In this document: positions 26,044 through 34,407 of the stretch, in pieces | Numbering within the stretch: the first letter of the stretch is position 1 | Layout of the letters: every line of letters begins with the position of its first letter | Assembly (NCBI GenBank): GCA_040766135.1 | Contig: JAXGRA010000010.1 | Span: forward strand, 1-64,000 | DNA length: 64,000 nt | Source of the DNA: JAGVSV01 sp040766135 | GTDB taxonomy: Bacteria; Bacillota; Clostridia; Christensenellales; Aristaeellaceae | Direction: 5' to 3' | The notes under the pieces: model-generated | Seen by the model: the letters and a program-made list of their open reading frames with translations, nothing else | Database searches by the model: none | What the model was told of the DNA's origin: nothing | Made by a program: the position numbers and the translations under genes

Positions 26044-27031
26044 TTGAAACAAAAACGACTATTTGCAATTTTACTTACCAGCCTTACTTTCATAGTTTTT
26101 GCTTTTTTAGTTCCCGCAGGCGCTGCTTCATCAACAATTATCTTTGGTGATGCAGGATGGGATAGCATGAAGTTTCATAATGCTGTCGCAATGCTAATCG
26201 CTGAAAAAGCGTATGGTTACACAACGGACGAAATCTCAGGCTCTACAGCTATTACATACAACGCGCTTATTAAAGGTGATATTCATGTATACATGGAAAC
26301 GTGGACGGATAGCATTGCGCCCTATCAGAATGATATAAAAACGGGTCGATTGATTGAACTTGGTGTCAATTATGATGATAATACCCAGGGGCTGTATGTT
26401 CCTCGTTATGTTATAGAAGGGGATACTGAAAGAGGGATTGAACCGATGGCTCCGGACTTAAAAACTGTCGAAGATTTGAAACGCTATCATGATTTGTTTG
26501 TTGATCCAGAAGAACCGGGCAAGGGGCGCATTTATGGAGCGATATCTGGCTGGCAGATTGACGAGGTTATGCGTAATAAAGTTGAGTTTTATGGATTGGA
26601 TGAAATGTATAATTACATTGATCCCGGCTCCGACCCTGCGCTGGCAGCAGCAATTGTAGGCGCATATGAAAAGGGCGAACCAATTGTAGCGTACTATTGG
26701 GAACCTGCTTGGATAACAGGCAAGTATGATCTTGTCTTGCTTCAAGATGCTCCGTATGACCCAGAACTTTACTTGTTGTCAGTGCGAATGCCCGTCTATC
26801 CGTTTAACGGTAGTTGCAAATCCTTTGTTTTATGAGCAACATCCAGAATACTCGGAGTTTCTTAGCAAATACCAAACATCCAGCCAACTGACCTCTGAAG
26901 CGCTGGCATATATCAGCGAAAACGATGCGTCTTATCGTGATGCAGCGGTGTGGTTTCTGAAGACACATGATAATCTTATTGATCAGTGGTTGCCTGAAGA
27001 GAAAGCAGCCTTGGTTCGTGAAGGGCTTTAA
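26044..27031 (+). pseudogene. proX: Glycine-betaine/proline ABC binding protein, frameshifted
   Basis: TTG 26044 follows AAGAGG and opens a frame with a signal peptide (residues 1-28, ending AGA). It continues with the OpuAC/ProX fold, for example GDIHVYMETWTDSI and a late YYWEPAW; the tryptophans of these segments form the usual betaine cage. The frame is lost at about 26811 in CCGTTTAACGG, where the +1 frame continues TVVANPLFYEQHPEY to a stop at 27031. One indel would restore about 329 residues. The binding site lies before the break. Confidence 0.82.
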
Positions 27032-27146
27032 GATATAAACGCAGCCTTAATAATTAATTAAGCACAATAATAAATGTGGCAGTCACAGATGGCTGGCTGT
27101 CACGTTTTCTTTTCTACAGTATATTTCTATTATGAGGTGAGTTGTT

Positions 27147-27988
27147 GTGAATCAATGGTTAACAGAATTTCCTGATGGAATTTATCTAGACATAAAAAAG
27201 CCGATTGATCAGGCTATTGAATATATGATGCACAATTGGGGCGCTGTGTTTGATGGAGTTTCTTCCTTTTTTAGATATTGTTATGGGTGCAAGCAATGAT
27301 TAACTTTGTCCCATGGTGGCTGATGATAGTTGCCGTGTTTGTGGGCATATGGAAGATTACTCGGAACCCGTTACGTGCACTTATGTACGCGGCCATGCTC
27401 TTTTTTATCGGACTGATTGGGTTGTGGAACATGATGTATACTACGCTGGCCATTATCATTACATCCGTATTTATTTCATTGATTTTGGGTTCCTGCTGGG
27501 CATTTTAATTTCTTTTAGTGCAAGAGCGGGTAAGTTTATTCGCCCGATTCTTGACACCATGCAGACAATGCCGAGTTTGTATATTTGATACTGGCGGTCA
27601 TGCTGCTTAAGAAATGTACTGCAGTAATTGCGACAGTCAGTATATTCGATGCCGCCCATTGCAAGAATGACAAACCTAGGTATTCGTAGTAGATCGGGAG
27701 GTTGTTGAAGCGTCCAGCATTTGGCTCTACGCGATGGCAGTTATTGATAAAAGTGCTTATTCCTCAAGCGATGCCAACCATTATGGCTGGTATCAATCAA
27801 ACAATAATGATGGCAATTGCCATGGTTGTAACGAGCTCAAATGATTGGTGCAAGAGGGCTTAACAGAGGTGCTTACGGGTATCAATCGCCTTGAAAGTGG
27901 CAGAGGGTTTGCGGCAGGTATCGCAATTGTAATTATGGCTGTGCTTATTGATCGCCTTACGCAGGGCATTGTCAAGGAGAAAGTATAA
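27147..27988 (+). pseudogene. proW: Glycine-betaine ABC permease, multiply frameshifted
   Basis: GTG 27147 behind GAGGTGAG opens a frame typical of ProW/OpuAB (FPDGIYLDIKKPIDQAIEYM). The frame is lost near the run of six T at 27270-27275. Membrane segments continue in other frames: NFVPWWLMIVAVFVGIWKI, then LGILISFSARAGKFIRPILD, then KVLIPQAMPTIMAGINQTI, and finally LTGINRLESGRGFAAGIAI to the stop at 27988. At least four shifts are needed to join them. The product would be non-functional as read. Confidence 0.78.
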
Positions 27989-27989
27989 T

Positions 27990-29202
27990 ATGATAGAAGC
28001 AAATATAAGAACAACAACCGAAACAAAAGATTTGATTTTAAGTGTTCGCAATCTTACGATGATGTTTGGTTGGAAAAAACAACAAGCAATTCAAATGAGA
28101 AAGGACAAAAAAAGCAAAGAAGAAATTCTGAGAGAGACAGGTGTCACCGTTGCAGTTGATAATATTTCCTTTGATGTAGAGCGTGGAAAAATTCATACGC
28201 TCATCGGACTGTCTGGTTCAGGAAAATCCACTGTTGTGCGCTGTCTAAACTTGCTTTTGACGCCAACCAAAGGGGAAATTCTTTTTGAAGGCAAGGACAT
28301 TCAGGCGTTCAGTCATCGCCAATTACGCGATTATAGACGCAAGAATGTTTCGATGGTTTTCCAGAGCTTTGGTCTACTCTCACATCGGAACGTGTTGGAT
28401 AATGTTGCATATGGGCTGGAGGTGCGTGGCATTAAGAAAAACATCAGGATTGACAAGGCGATGGAAATGCTGGAGATGGTCAACCTTAAAGGTTGGGAGA
28501 AAAAAGAACATCCGTGACCTGAGCGGCGGCATGCGTCAGCGAGTTGGTATTGCGTGCGCCTTGGCGAATGATCCGGATATCCTTCTGATGGATGAACCGT
28601 TTTCTGCGCTAGATCCATTAGTGCGGCAGGATATGCAATTTGAGCTATTATCCATTCAGGACAAACTAAATAAAACCGTTATTTTTATTACACATGACAT
28701 TAATGAAGCGTTTAAATTAGGAAATATGGTTTCCATCATGCGAGATGGGCAAATTGTGCAAACCAATACCCCTGAGAAGATGACCACTAATCCGGCTAAC
28801 GAATATGTCAGCGAGTTCATTAACAGCGCAAGACAAAGCACAAGTATACCGAGTTAAGAACTTTATGCAGATTCCCTCCCGCCTGGTTAGATTTTAGAGG
28901 ATGGAGCTAATACTGCACTGACATTAATGCGCTCCAATAACGTGTCCAGTGCATATGTGGTTGACAATAGAATGAACTTTGTGGGAGTACTGCCACTTGA
29001 TGAGGCGTTCCAGGTGCGTGCTGGCAAATTGTCCTTTGAAGAAGCCTTGGCCAGGGATGTTCCAACCACTACTCAGGATACACAGATATCAGAGTTGATA
29101 CCGATTGCATCACAATCACGCTTTCCAATTGCTGTGCTTAATGAGGAAAGAAAGTTTGCTGGAATTATCAGCAAGGCCGCAATTCTTACTTCTTTGAAAT
29201 AG
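27990..29202 (+). pseudogene. proV: Glycine-betaine ABC ATPase with CBS domains, frameshifted
   Basis: ATG 27990, two bases after the permease stop, starts a ProV/OpuAA-type ATPase with Walker A GLSGSGKST and a Q-loop VFQSFGLL. The frame breaks in an A run at about 28500. The next frame carries LSGGMRQRVGIA, Walker B ILLMDEPFSALDP and the H-loop, then a stop at 28857. The join to the CBS pair (28900-29202, SSAYVVDN and FAGIISKAAIL) needs a further shift each way. CBS domains sense ionic strength in OpuA. Every motif is conserved, so the damage is recent or an error. Confidence 0.82.
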
Positions 29203-29339
29203 TTATTATGCGGTTATTGCTAACCTTTTTGCTTTTAAGCAAAAGTTGCGGGGAAAGCGGTAAATGACTAAGCTTTTTTGAGTGTGTTATAAGGGTTGTA
29301 GAAAATATTGTCGCAACACTGGATTCTTATATCGGTTGT

Positions 29340-29348
29340 TGATATAAT
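29340..29348 (+). promoter_or_regulatory. Extended -10 promoter of the Na+-pump decarboxylase genes
   Basis: TGA followed by a perfect TATAAT (29343-29348); the -35 region (TGGATT, 29320-29325) is weak. It lies at the right border of the AT-rich island. Confidence 0.55.
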
Positions 29349-29354
29349 GCCATG

Positions 29355-29378
29355 CGTTGACGAGATTTGCTGTCAACG
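29355..29378. promoter_or_regulatory. Inverted repeat at the transcription start, candidate operator
   Basis: CGTTGAC (29355-29361), ten bases, then GTCAACG (29372-29378), beginning six bases after the -10 box. It could be a repressor site or a 5' mRNA hairpin. Confidence 0.4.
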
Positions 29379-29439
29379 ACCATAGAAAATACAAGGCTTG
29401 CGGCTATGGATGCACGCCTGGCAGAAAGGGGAAAGGATT

Positions 29440-29565
29440 ATGCCGTTTGGAGAGGGTATCAAGGTTGCGCTGTTTATAATCGCGTTGGTGTTTGCGATGC
29501 TGACGGCCGTTTTTGCACTAATCAAGCTGGCTTCGGCTGCGATCATGCGGTTAACAAAGAAGTAA
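29440..29565 (+). CDS. Small membrane protein, OadG/gamma-like decarboxylase subunit
   Basis: A 41-residue protein from ATG 29440, behind AAAGGGGAAAGG, to TAA 29565. It has one membrane helix (about residues 8-33) and a basic end (RLTKK). Its size, topology and position before the OadB gene match the small gamma/delta anchor subunits of Na+-translocating decarboxylases. Those anchors usually carry a longer cytoplasmic tail, which is absent here. The ribosome site is strong, which supports the call over an 84-aa frame on the same bases. Confidence 0.55.
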   Translation: MPFGEGIKVALFIIALVFAMLTAVFALIKLASAAIMRLTKK

Positions 29566-29602
29566 AAGAGGGCCTGACGGAGGCTATGAGCGGGGAAGGA
29601 AC

Positions 29603-29827
29603 ATGCTTGGAAACATATTAAAGACCGTACGGGATGTGCTGTTGTCTGCCTTCACTCCCCCGCAAGCTTCATCTATCGGCATCATTGGGGGCGCGGACGG
29701 CCCTACCGCCATCTATGTGACCCATACGCTGTCACCGTATGTACTGTCCGCCGTGGCCATTGCGGCCTATCTGTTCCTGCGGAATGCGAAAAATAAAAAT
29801 GGCGCGATGAACGCCGTGAAAGGGTAA
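29603..29827 (+). CDS. 74-aa protein with the OadB ion-site signature, mini-paralogue of OadB
   Basis: This small protein starts at ATG 29603. After an amphipathic N-terminus it contains SIGIIGGADGPTAIYV (from about residue 24), followed by a hydrophobic helix and a basic tail. The full-length OadB encoded next has SIGIVGGADGPTAIYL and a similar helix after it, so this is a partial copy of the Na+-pump core. The motif aspartate is the one thought to take part in Na+ transfer in OadB. It may be an accessory subunit that assembles with the pump. I do not know a characterised protein of this form. It ends four bases before oadB, so co-translation is likely. Confidence 0.7.
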   Translation: MLGNILKTVRDVLLSAFTPPQASSIGIIGGADGPTAIYVTHTLSPYVLSAVAIAAYLFLRNAKNKNGAMNAVKG

Positions 29828-29831
29828 GAAC

Positions 29832-30947
29832 ATGTTTGGAGATGCATTAAAAACCATTCTGGCAGATTCCGGGTTTGCAGCGCTGACCTGGCAGCATATA
29901 CTGATGATCGGGATATCCTTTGTGCTGATCTATCTGGCCATCGGCAAAAAGTTTGAGCCGCTGCTGCTGTTGCCCATTGCCTTTGGCATGCTGCTGGCCA
30001 ACCTGCCCGTCACCGGATTGATGGATGAAGGCGGCCTGCTGTACTACCTGTATCAGGGCGTTAAGTTGGGCATCTATCCCTCGCTGATTTTCCTAGGCAT
30101 TGGCGCCATGACGGACTTTGGGCCGTTGATTGCGCGCCCGAGCAGCTTGTTCATGGGCGCCGGTGCACAGCTGGGCATCGCCATTGCCTTTTTGGTTGCG
30201 CTGCTGCTTGGTTTTACCCCCAAGGAAGCGGCATCCATCGGCATTGTGGGTGGCGCGGACGGCCCCACCGCCATCTATCTGACCGCCAAGCTGGCCCCGC
30301 ATATTCTGCCCGCCATTGCCATCGCGGCCTATTCCTACATGGCGTTGATTCCCATGATTCAGCCGCCGATTATGCGCCTGTTGACCACGCAAAAACAGCG
30401 GGAAATCAAGATGGAGCAGATGCGCGAAGTGTCCAAGCTGGAAAAAATCTGCTTCCCGATCATCGTTACGGTGTTCTGCGTGCTGCTGCTGCCCTCGGTA
30501 GCGCCGCTGATTGGTATGCTGATGCTGGGCAACCTGTTTAAGGAGTCCGGCGTGGCCGACCGTTTGTCCAAGACCGCGCAAAACGAACTGATCAACATTG
30601 TTACTATTTTCCTGGGTGTCACCGTAGGTGCCACCGCCAAGGCCGAAACGTTTTTGGATATCAAAACGCTGTCCATCGTTTTCCTGGGCCTGACTGCGTT
30701 TATGTTCAGCACCGTGGGCGGCTTGCTGCTGGGCCGGCTGATGTGCTGGCTGTCCGGCGGCAAGATCAACCCGCTGATCGGCTCGGCCGGTGTATCCGCC
30801 GTGCCCATGGCCGCGCGCGTATCGCAGATTGAAGGCCAGAAAGCCAACCCCGGCAACTACCTGCTGATGTACGCCATGGGGCCCAACGTGGCCGGCGTAA
30901 TCGGCTCGGCAGTCGCGGCCGGTGTGCTGCTGTCGCTGTTTGGCTAA
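29832..30947 (+). CDS. oadB: Na+-translocating decarboxylase beta subunit (OadB/GcdB/MmdB)
   Basis: A 371-residue membrane protein of about nine to eleven spans that couples decarboxylation of a carboxybiotin to export of two Na+. Conserved stretches are GIGAMTDFGPLIARP, SIGIVGGADGPTAIYL and, near the end, GSAGVSAVPMAARVSQ followed by LMYAMGPNVAGVIGSA, all part of the ion path. The family serves oxaloacetate, methylmalonyl-CoA, glutaconyl-CoA or malonate decarboxylases, and the sequence alone does not choose between them. No carboxyltransferase (alpha) or biotin carrier gene lies in the window. Glutamate fermentation genes at 62847-64000 make a link to amino-acid fermentation plausible. Confidence 0.93.
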   Translation: MFGDALKTILADSGFAALTWQHILMIGISFVLIYLAIGKKFEPLLLLPIAFGMLLANLPVTGLMDEGGLLYYLYQGVKLGIYPSLIFLGIGAMTDFGPLIARPSSLFMGAGAQLGIAIAFLVALLLGFTPKEAASIGIVGGADGPTAIYLTAKLAPHILPAIAIAAYSYMALIPMIQPPIMRLLTTQKQREIKMEQMREVSKLEKICFPIIVTVFCVLLLPSVAPLIGMLMLGNLFKESGVADRLSKTAQNELINIVTIFLGVTVGATAKAETFLDIKTLSIVFLGLTAFMFSTVGGLLLGRLMCWLSGGKINPLIGSAGVSAVPMAARVSQIEGQKANPGNYLLMYAMGPNVAGVIGSAVAAGVLLSLFG

Positions 30948-30951
30948 GCGC

Positions 30952-30979
30952 TTTACATCCCCGCCGCATTTGATATAAT
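30952..30979 (+). promoter_or_regulatory. Promoter of the ileS T-box transcript
   Basis: TTTACA (30952-30957), a 16-base spacer and TATAAT (30974-30979) with the TGA extension. The -35 box starts 4 bases after the oadB stop. Confidence 0.8.
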
Positions 30980-30984
30980 GATTG

Positions 30985-31200
30985 CGCGTTGAAGGGGACG
31001 GGCAGGGATAGGTCGCCGGAAGCGAGCCGGGGAGGGTGCAAGCCCGGCAGGAAACCGCCCATGCCGGATCACCCCGGAGCATCAAGGGTAATGCCTTGCG
31101 GTTGCCCGCCGTTATCGGGTTGAAGCGGGCAGGATATCCTGCCAAACCGGGTGGTACCGCGGATTTTTCTTCCGTCCCTGTAACAGGGGACGGTTTTTTA
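30985..31200 (+). ncRNA. tRNA-Ile-responsive T-box riboswitch
   Basis: The leader contains the T-box sequence GGGTGGTACCGCGG (31149-31162), whose bulge pairs with the NCCA end of uncharged tRNA. Stem I carries AAGCGAGC and GGGTGCAAGC blocks. The probable specifier is ATC (31068-31070) followed by A, matching isoleucine. A terminator hairpin with arms from 31172 to 31193 and a T run (31194-31199) is the alternative fold. Uncharged tRNA-Ile should favour readthrough into ileS. Confidence 0.93.
31172..31200 (+). terminator. Regulated terminator of the ileS T-box
   Basis: CCGTCCC..TGT pairs with ACA.GGGGACGG (one bulge), followed by six T. Its 5' arm competes with the antiterminator formed with the T-box sequence. 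Confidence 0.85.
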
Positions 31201-31213
31201 GTATGGAGGGCAT

Positions 31214-34200
31214 ATGTATCAAAAAGTAACCACCGATATGGATTTCTTAGGGCGGGAGAAGCAGGTTGCCGCGTTCTGGAAAGAGCACGGCATCATGGAA
31301 AAAAGCTTCCGCCACCGCGATGGGTGCGAGCGGTTTACGTTCTATGACGGGCCGCCCACTGCCAACGGCAAGCCGCACATCGGCCACATCATCACGCGCG
31401 CGATGAAGGATTTGATCCCGCGCTATCACACCATGAAGGGCAAAAATGTACTGCGCATCGCAGGCTGGGATACGCACGGCCTGCCGGTGGAGCTGGAGGT
31501 CGAAAAGCAGCTGGGCTTGGACGGCAAGCCGGCTATTGAAGCCTATGGCATCGAGCCGTTTATCCAGCAGTGCAAAAAAAGCGTGTGGAAATACCTGAAG
31601 GAATGGCAGGACATGTCCGAGCGCGTGGCCTACTGGCTGGACATGGAGAACCCCTATGTCACCTACCACGATGAGTACATCGAAAGCGTATGGTGGAGCC
31701 TGAAGCAGATCGCCGAGCGCAACCTGCTGTACAAGGGCCACAAGGTGGTGCCTTACTGCCCGCGCTGCGGCACCGCGCTGTCCTCACACGAGGTTGCGCA
31801 GGGATATAAAGAAGTCAGCGATGAGTCGGCCTATGTGCGCTTCAAGGTAAGCGATCAGGACAATACCTATATCCTGGCCTGGACGACCACGCCGTGGACG
31901 CTGCCCTCCAACGTGGCGCTGTGCGTCAACGCCAAGGAGGACTATGTGTGGTTCACGCTGCGCGGGGATACCTGCGTGATGGCCAAGGCGCTGCTGGACA
32001 GCGTGCTGCCGCCCGAGGACGTGGCTGAATTGCAGATCGTCAGGGAAGTAAAGGGCAGCGAGCTGGTGGGCATGGAATATGAACCGCTGTACAACCACGC
32101 CCATCCCAAGGAAAAGGCCTGGTATGTGGTCAGCGACCCGTATGTCACGCTGACGGACGGCACCGGCATTGTGCACATTGCCCCGGCCTTTGGTGAGGAC
32201 GACGCCCGCATCGGGCGCGAGCACGGCCTGCCCTTTGTGCAGCTGGTGGATACGCAGGGTCAGTTTGTAGCGGGCACGCCCTGGGCGGGTGTGTTTGTTA
32301 AGGATGCCGATGCGCCTATTTTAACCGACCTGCACGAGCGCGGCCTGCTGCTGCGCAAGGCGGAGTTTTTGCACAACTATCCGCACTGCTGGCGGTGCGA
32401 CACGCCGCTGATGTACTATGCGCGCGGCGGGTGGTTCATCCGCATGACAGCGGTAAAGGACGAGTTGGTCCAAAACAACCGCTCCATCAACTGGTACCCT
32501 GAAAACGTCAAAGAAGGCCGCATGGGCAACTTTGTCGAAAACGTGATCGACTGGGCGCTGTCGCGTGAACGATACTGGGGCACGCCGCTGCCGGTGTGGC
32601 TCTGCGAGGATGGCCACATGCACGTCATCGGCAGCCGCCAGGAGCTGGCCGACATGGCCACCCAGCCGCTGGATTTGCCCGAGCTGCACCGCCCGTGGAT
32701 TGACCGTGTGGTTATCCGCTGCCCGGAGTGTGGCAAGGACATGCACCGCACGCCCGAGGTCATCGACTGCTGGTATGACTCCGGCGCGATGCCGTTTGCG
32801 CAGTGGCACTATCCCTTTGAAAACAAAGAGAGCTTTGACGCCACCTTCCCTGCGGATTTCATCAGCGAGGCTGTAGACCAGACGCGCGGGTGGTTCTATT
32901 CGCTGCTGGCGATCTCTACTTTGGTGTTCCGTCAGTCCAGCTACAAAAACTGCCTGGTGTTAGGCCACGTGCAGGACAAGGATGGCCGCAAGATGTCCAA
33001 GCACCTGGGCAACGTGGTAGACCCGTGGAGCGTGCTCAACAAGCAGGGTGCCGACGCCGTGCGTTGGTATTTCTACACCGCCGGTGCGCCCTGGCTGCCC
33101 AGCCGGTTCTATGACGAGGCCGTCAGCGAGGGCCAGCGCAAGTTCATGAGCACGCTGTGGAACACCTATGCGTTCTATATCCTGTATGCGGATATCGATG
33201 GCTTTGTGCCCGCCAACCATCCGCTGGACAGCGTGCAGCTGACGCTGATGGACAAGTGGATACTAAGCCGCCTGAACAGCGTCATCAAGGAAGTGGATGA
33301 GGGCCTGTCCCATTACCGCATCCCCGAATCCGCCAACGCCATTGAAGGCCTGGTAGATGATTTAAGCAACTGGTACGTGCGTCGTGGCCGCAGCCGCTTC
33401 TGGGCGCAGGGCATGGCGGGGGATAAGGAAGCAGCTTTTGCCACGCTGGCGCATGTGCTGACCAGCATCACCAAGTTGATTGCCCCGTTTGTCCCCTATA
33501 TGTCCGAAGCCATGTACCAGAACATCGTGCGCTCGGTTGATCAGGACGCGCCGGAATCTGTGCACCTGTGTGATTTCCCGGTGGCGGACGAAGCGCGCAT
33601 TGACGCTGACATGGAGCGCCAGATGGGCGAGCTATTGAAGGTGGTGCAGCTGGGCCGCGCCTGCCGCAACCTGGCCAGCATGAAGGTGCGCCAACCTGCC
33701 GCTGCGTTGTATGTGCGCGGGGCTGCCTTTGATGAGCCGTATGCCGAGCTGGCGCGCGATGAGCTTAATGTGAAGCAGGTTGTCTTTACTCAGGATGCCA
33801 ATGCCTTTGTGGGCTATGCGCTCAAGCCGCAGCTCAAGACGTTGGGGCCGCGCTATGGCAAGCTGCTGGGCAAGGTGTCTGCACACTTAAGGGACATGGA
33901 CGGCGCCGCAGCCGTGGCCGCGTTTGACCGCGGTGAAACGATCGCCTTTGACGTGGAGGGCACGCAGGTGGTGCTCAGCCGGGACGATGTGCTGGTGGAG
34001 ACCACCCAGAAGCCCGGCCTGGCCTCGCTGGAGGAAAACGGCGTCACCGTGGCGCTGGATACCGTATTAACGCCGGAACTCATCAACGAAGGCTTTGCGC
34101 GCGAGGTCATCAGCAAACTGCAGACCATGCGCAAGGATGCAGGCTTTGAAGTGGTCGACCGCATCCAGGTATGGGTGCAGGCTGGGGCAACCCTGCGCGA

Positions 34201-34342
34201 TGCGCTCAACGAGCACTTGCCGCTGGTCACTTCCGTGGTATTGGCGCAGAAACTGTCGTTTGAGCAAGCTCCTGCTGATGCCTACACCCAGGATTGGGAC
34301 ATCAACGGCGAGGCTGCTATGCTGGCAGTGCGTAAGGTATAA
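31214..34342 (+). CDS. ileS: Isoleucyl-tRNA synthetase, long type-2-like form
   Basis: This 1042-residue enzyme charges tRNA-Ile. The class I signature HIGH lies at residues 55-58 (GKPHIGH) and KMSKH at 593-597. The editing domain (TTTPWTLPSNVAL, GTGIVHIAPAFGEDD) hydrolyses Val-tRNA. It is longer than the common bacterial type of about 920 residues. WDTHGLPVELEVEKQLG and the long C-terminal domain without the usual zinc finger are closer to the eukaryote-like IleS2 form, which is often insensitive to mupirocin. ATG 31214 follows GGAGGGC. It is expressed under the T-box upstream. Confidence 0.96.
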   Translation: MYQKVTTDMDFLGREKQVAAFWKEHGIMEKSFRHRDGCERFTFYDGPPTANGKPHIGHIITRAMKDLIPRYHTMKGKNVLRIAGWDTHGLPVELEVEKQLGLDGKPAIEAYGIEPFIQQCKKSVWKYLKEWQDMSERVAYWLDMENPYVTYHDEYIESVWWSLKQIAERNLLYKGHKVVPYCPRCGTALSSHEVAQGYKEVSDESAYVRFKVSDQDNTYILAWTTTPWTLPSNVALCVNAKEDYVWFTLRGDTCVMAKALLDSVLPPEDVAELQIVREVKGSELVGMEYEPLYNHAHPKEKAWYVVSDPYVTLTDGTGIVHIAPAFGEDDARIGREHGLPFVQLVDTQGQFVAGTPWAGVFVKDADAPILTDLHERGLLLRKAEFLHNYPHCWRCDTPLMYYARGGWFIRMTAVKDELVQNNRSINWYPENVKEGRMGNFVENVIDWALSRERYWGTPLPVWLCEDGHMHVIGSRQELADMATQPLDLPELHRPWIDRVVIRCPECGKDMHRTPEVIDCWYDSGAMPFAQWHYPFENKESFDATFPADFISEAVDQTRGWFYSLLAISTLVFRQSSYKNCLVLGHVQDKDGRKMSKHLGNVVDPWSVLNKQGADAVRWYFYTAGAPWLPSRFYDEAVSEGQRKFMSTLWNTYAFYILYADIDGFVPANHPLDSVQLTLMDKWILSRLNSVIKEVDEGLSHYRIPESANAIEGLVDDLSNWYVRRGRSRFWAQGMAGDKEAAFATLAHVLTSITKLIAPFVPYMSEAMYQNIVRSVDQDAPESVHLCDFPVADEARIDADMERQMGELLKVVQLGRACRNLASMKVRQPAAALYVRGAAFDEPYAELARDELNVKQVVFTQDANAFVGYALKPQLKTLGPRYGKLLGKVSAHLRDMDGAAAVAAFDRGETIAFDVEGTQVVLSRDDVLVETTQKPGLASLEENGVTVALDTVLTPELINEGFAREVISKLQTMRKDAGFEVVDRIQVWVQAGATLRDALNEHLPLVTSVVLAQKLSFEQAPADAYTQDWDINGEAAMLAVRKV

Positions 34343-34359
34343 TCTCAAACATCATAAAA

Positions 34360-34391
34360 AGGCACCGCATGCAGTTTCGCGTGCGGTGCCT
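34360..34391 (-). terminator. Terminator between ileS and the convergent secreted-protein gene
   Basis: AGGCACCGCA (34360-34369) pairs with TGCGGTGCCT (34382-34391). The A run at 34356-34360 gives a U tail on the minus transcript; on the plus strand the tail is poor. Confidence 0.75.
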
Positions 34392-34407
34392 ATGTGTATG
34401 GGTACGT

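Noticed and set aside
27147..29202. Programmed frameshifting in proW and proV
   Set aside because: Too many shifts, in both directions and with in-frame stops, without slippery heptamers; decay or sequencing error is simpler.
29227..29244. Small TTTTGCT/AGCAAAA hairpin after the CBS remnant
   Set aside because: AT-rich, short loop and no U run; too weak to call a terminator.
29367..29621. 84-aa frame overlapping the 41-aa gamma-like gene
   Set aside because: Has no ribosome site and a cysteine-rich random composition; the 41-aa frame has GGGGAAAGG and a membrane helix.
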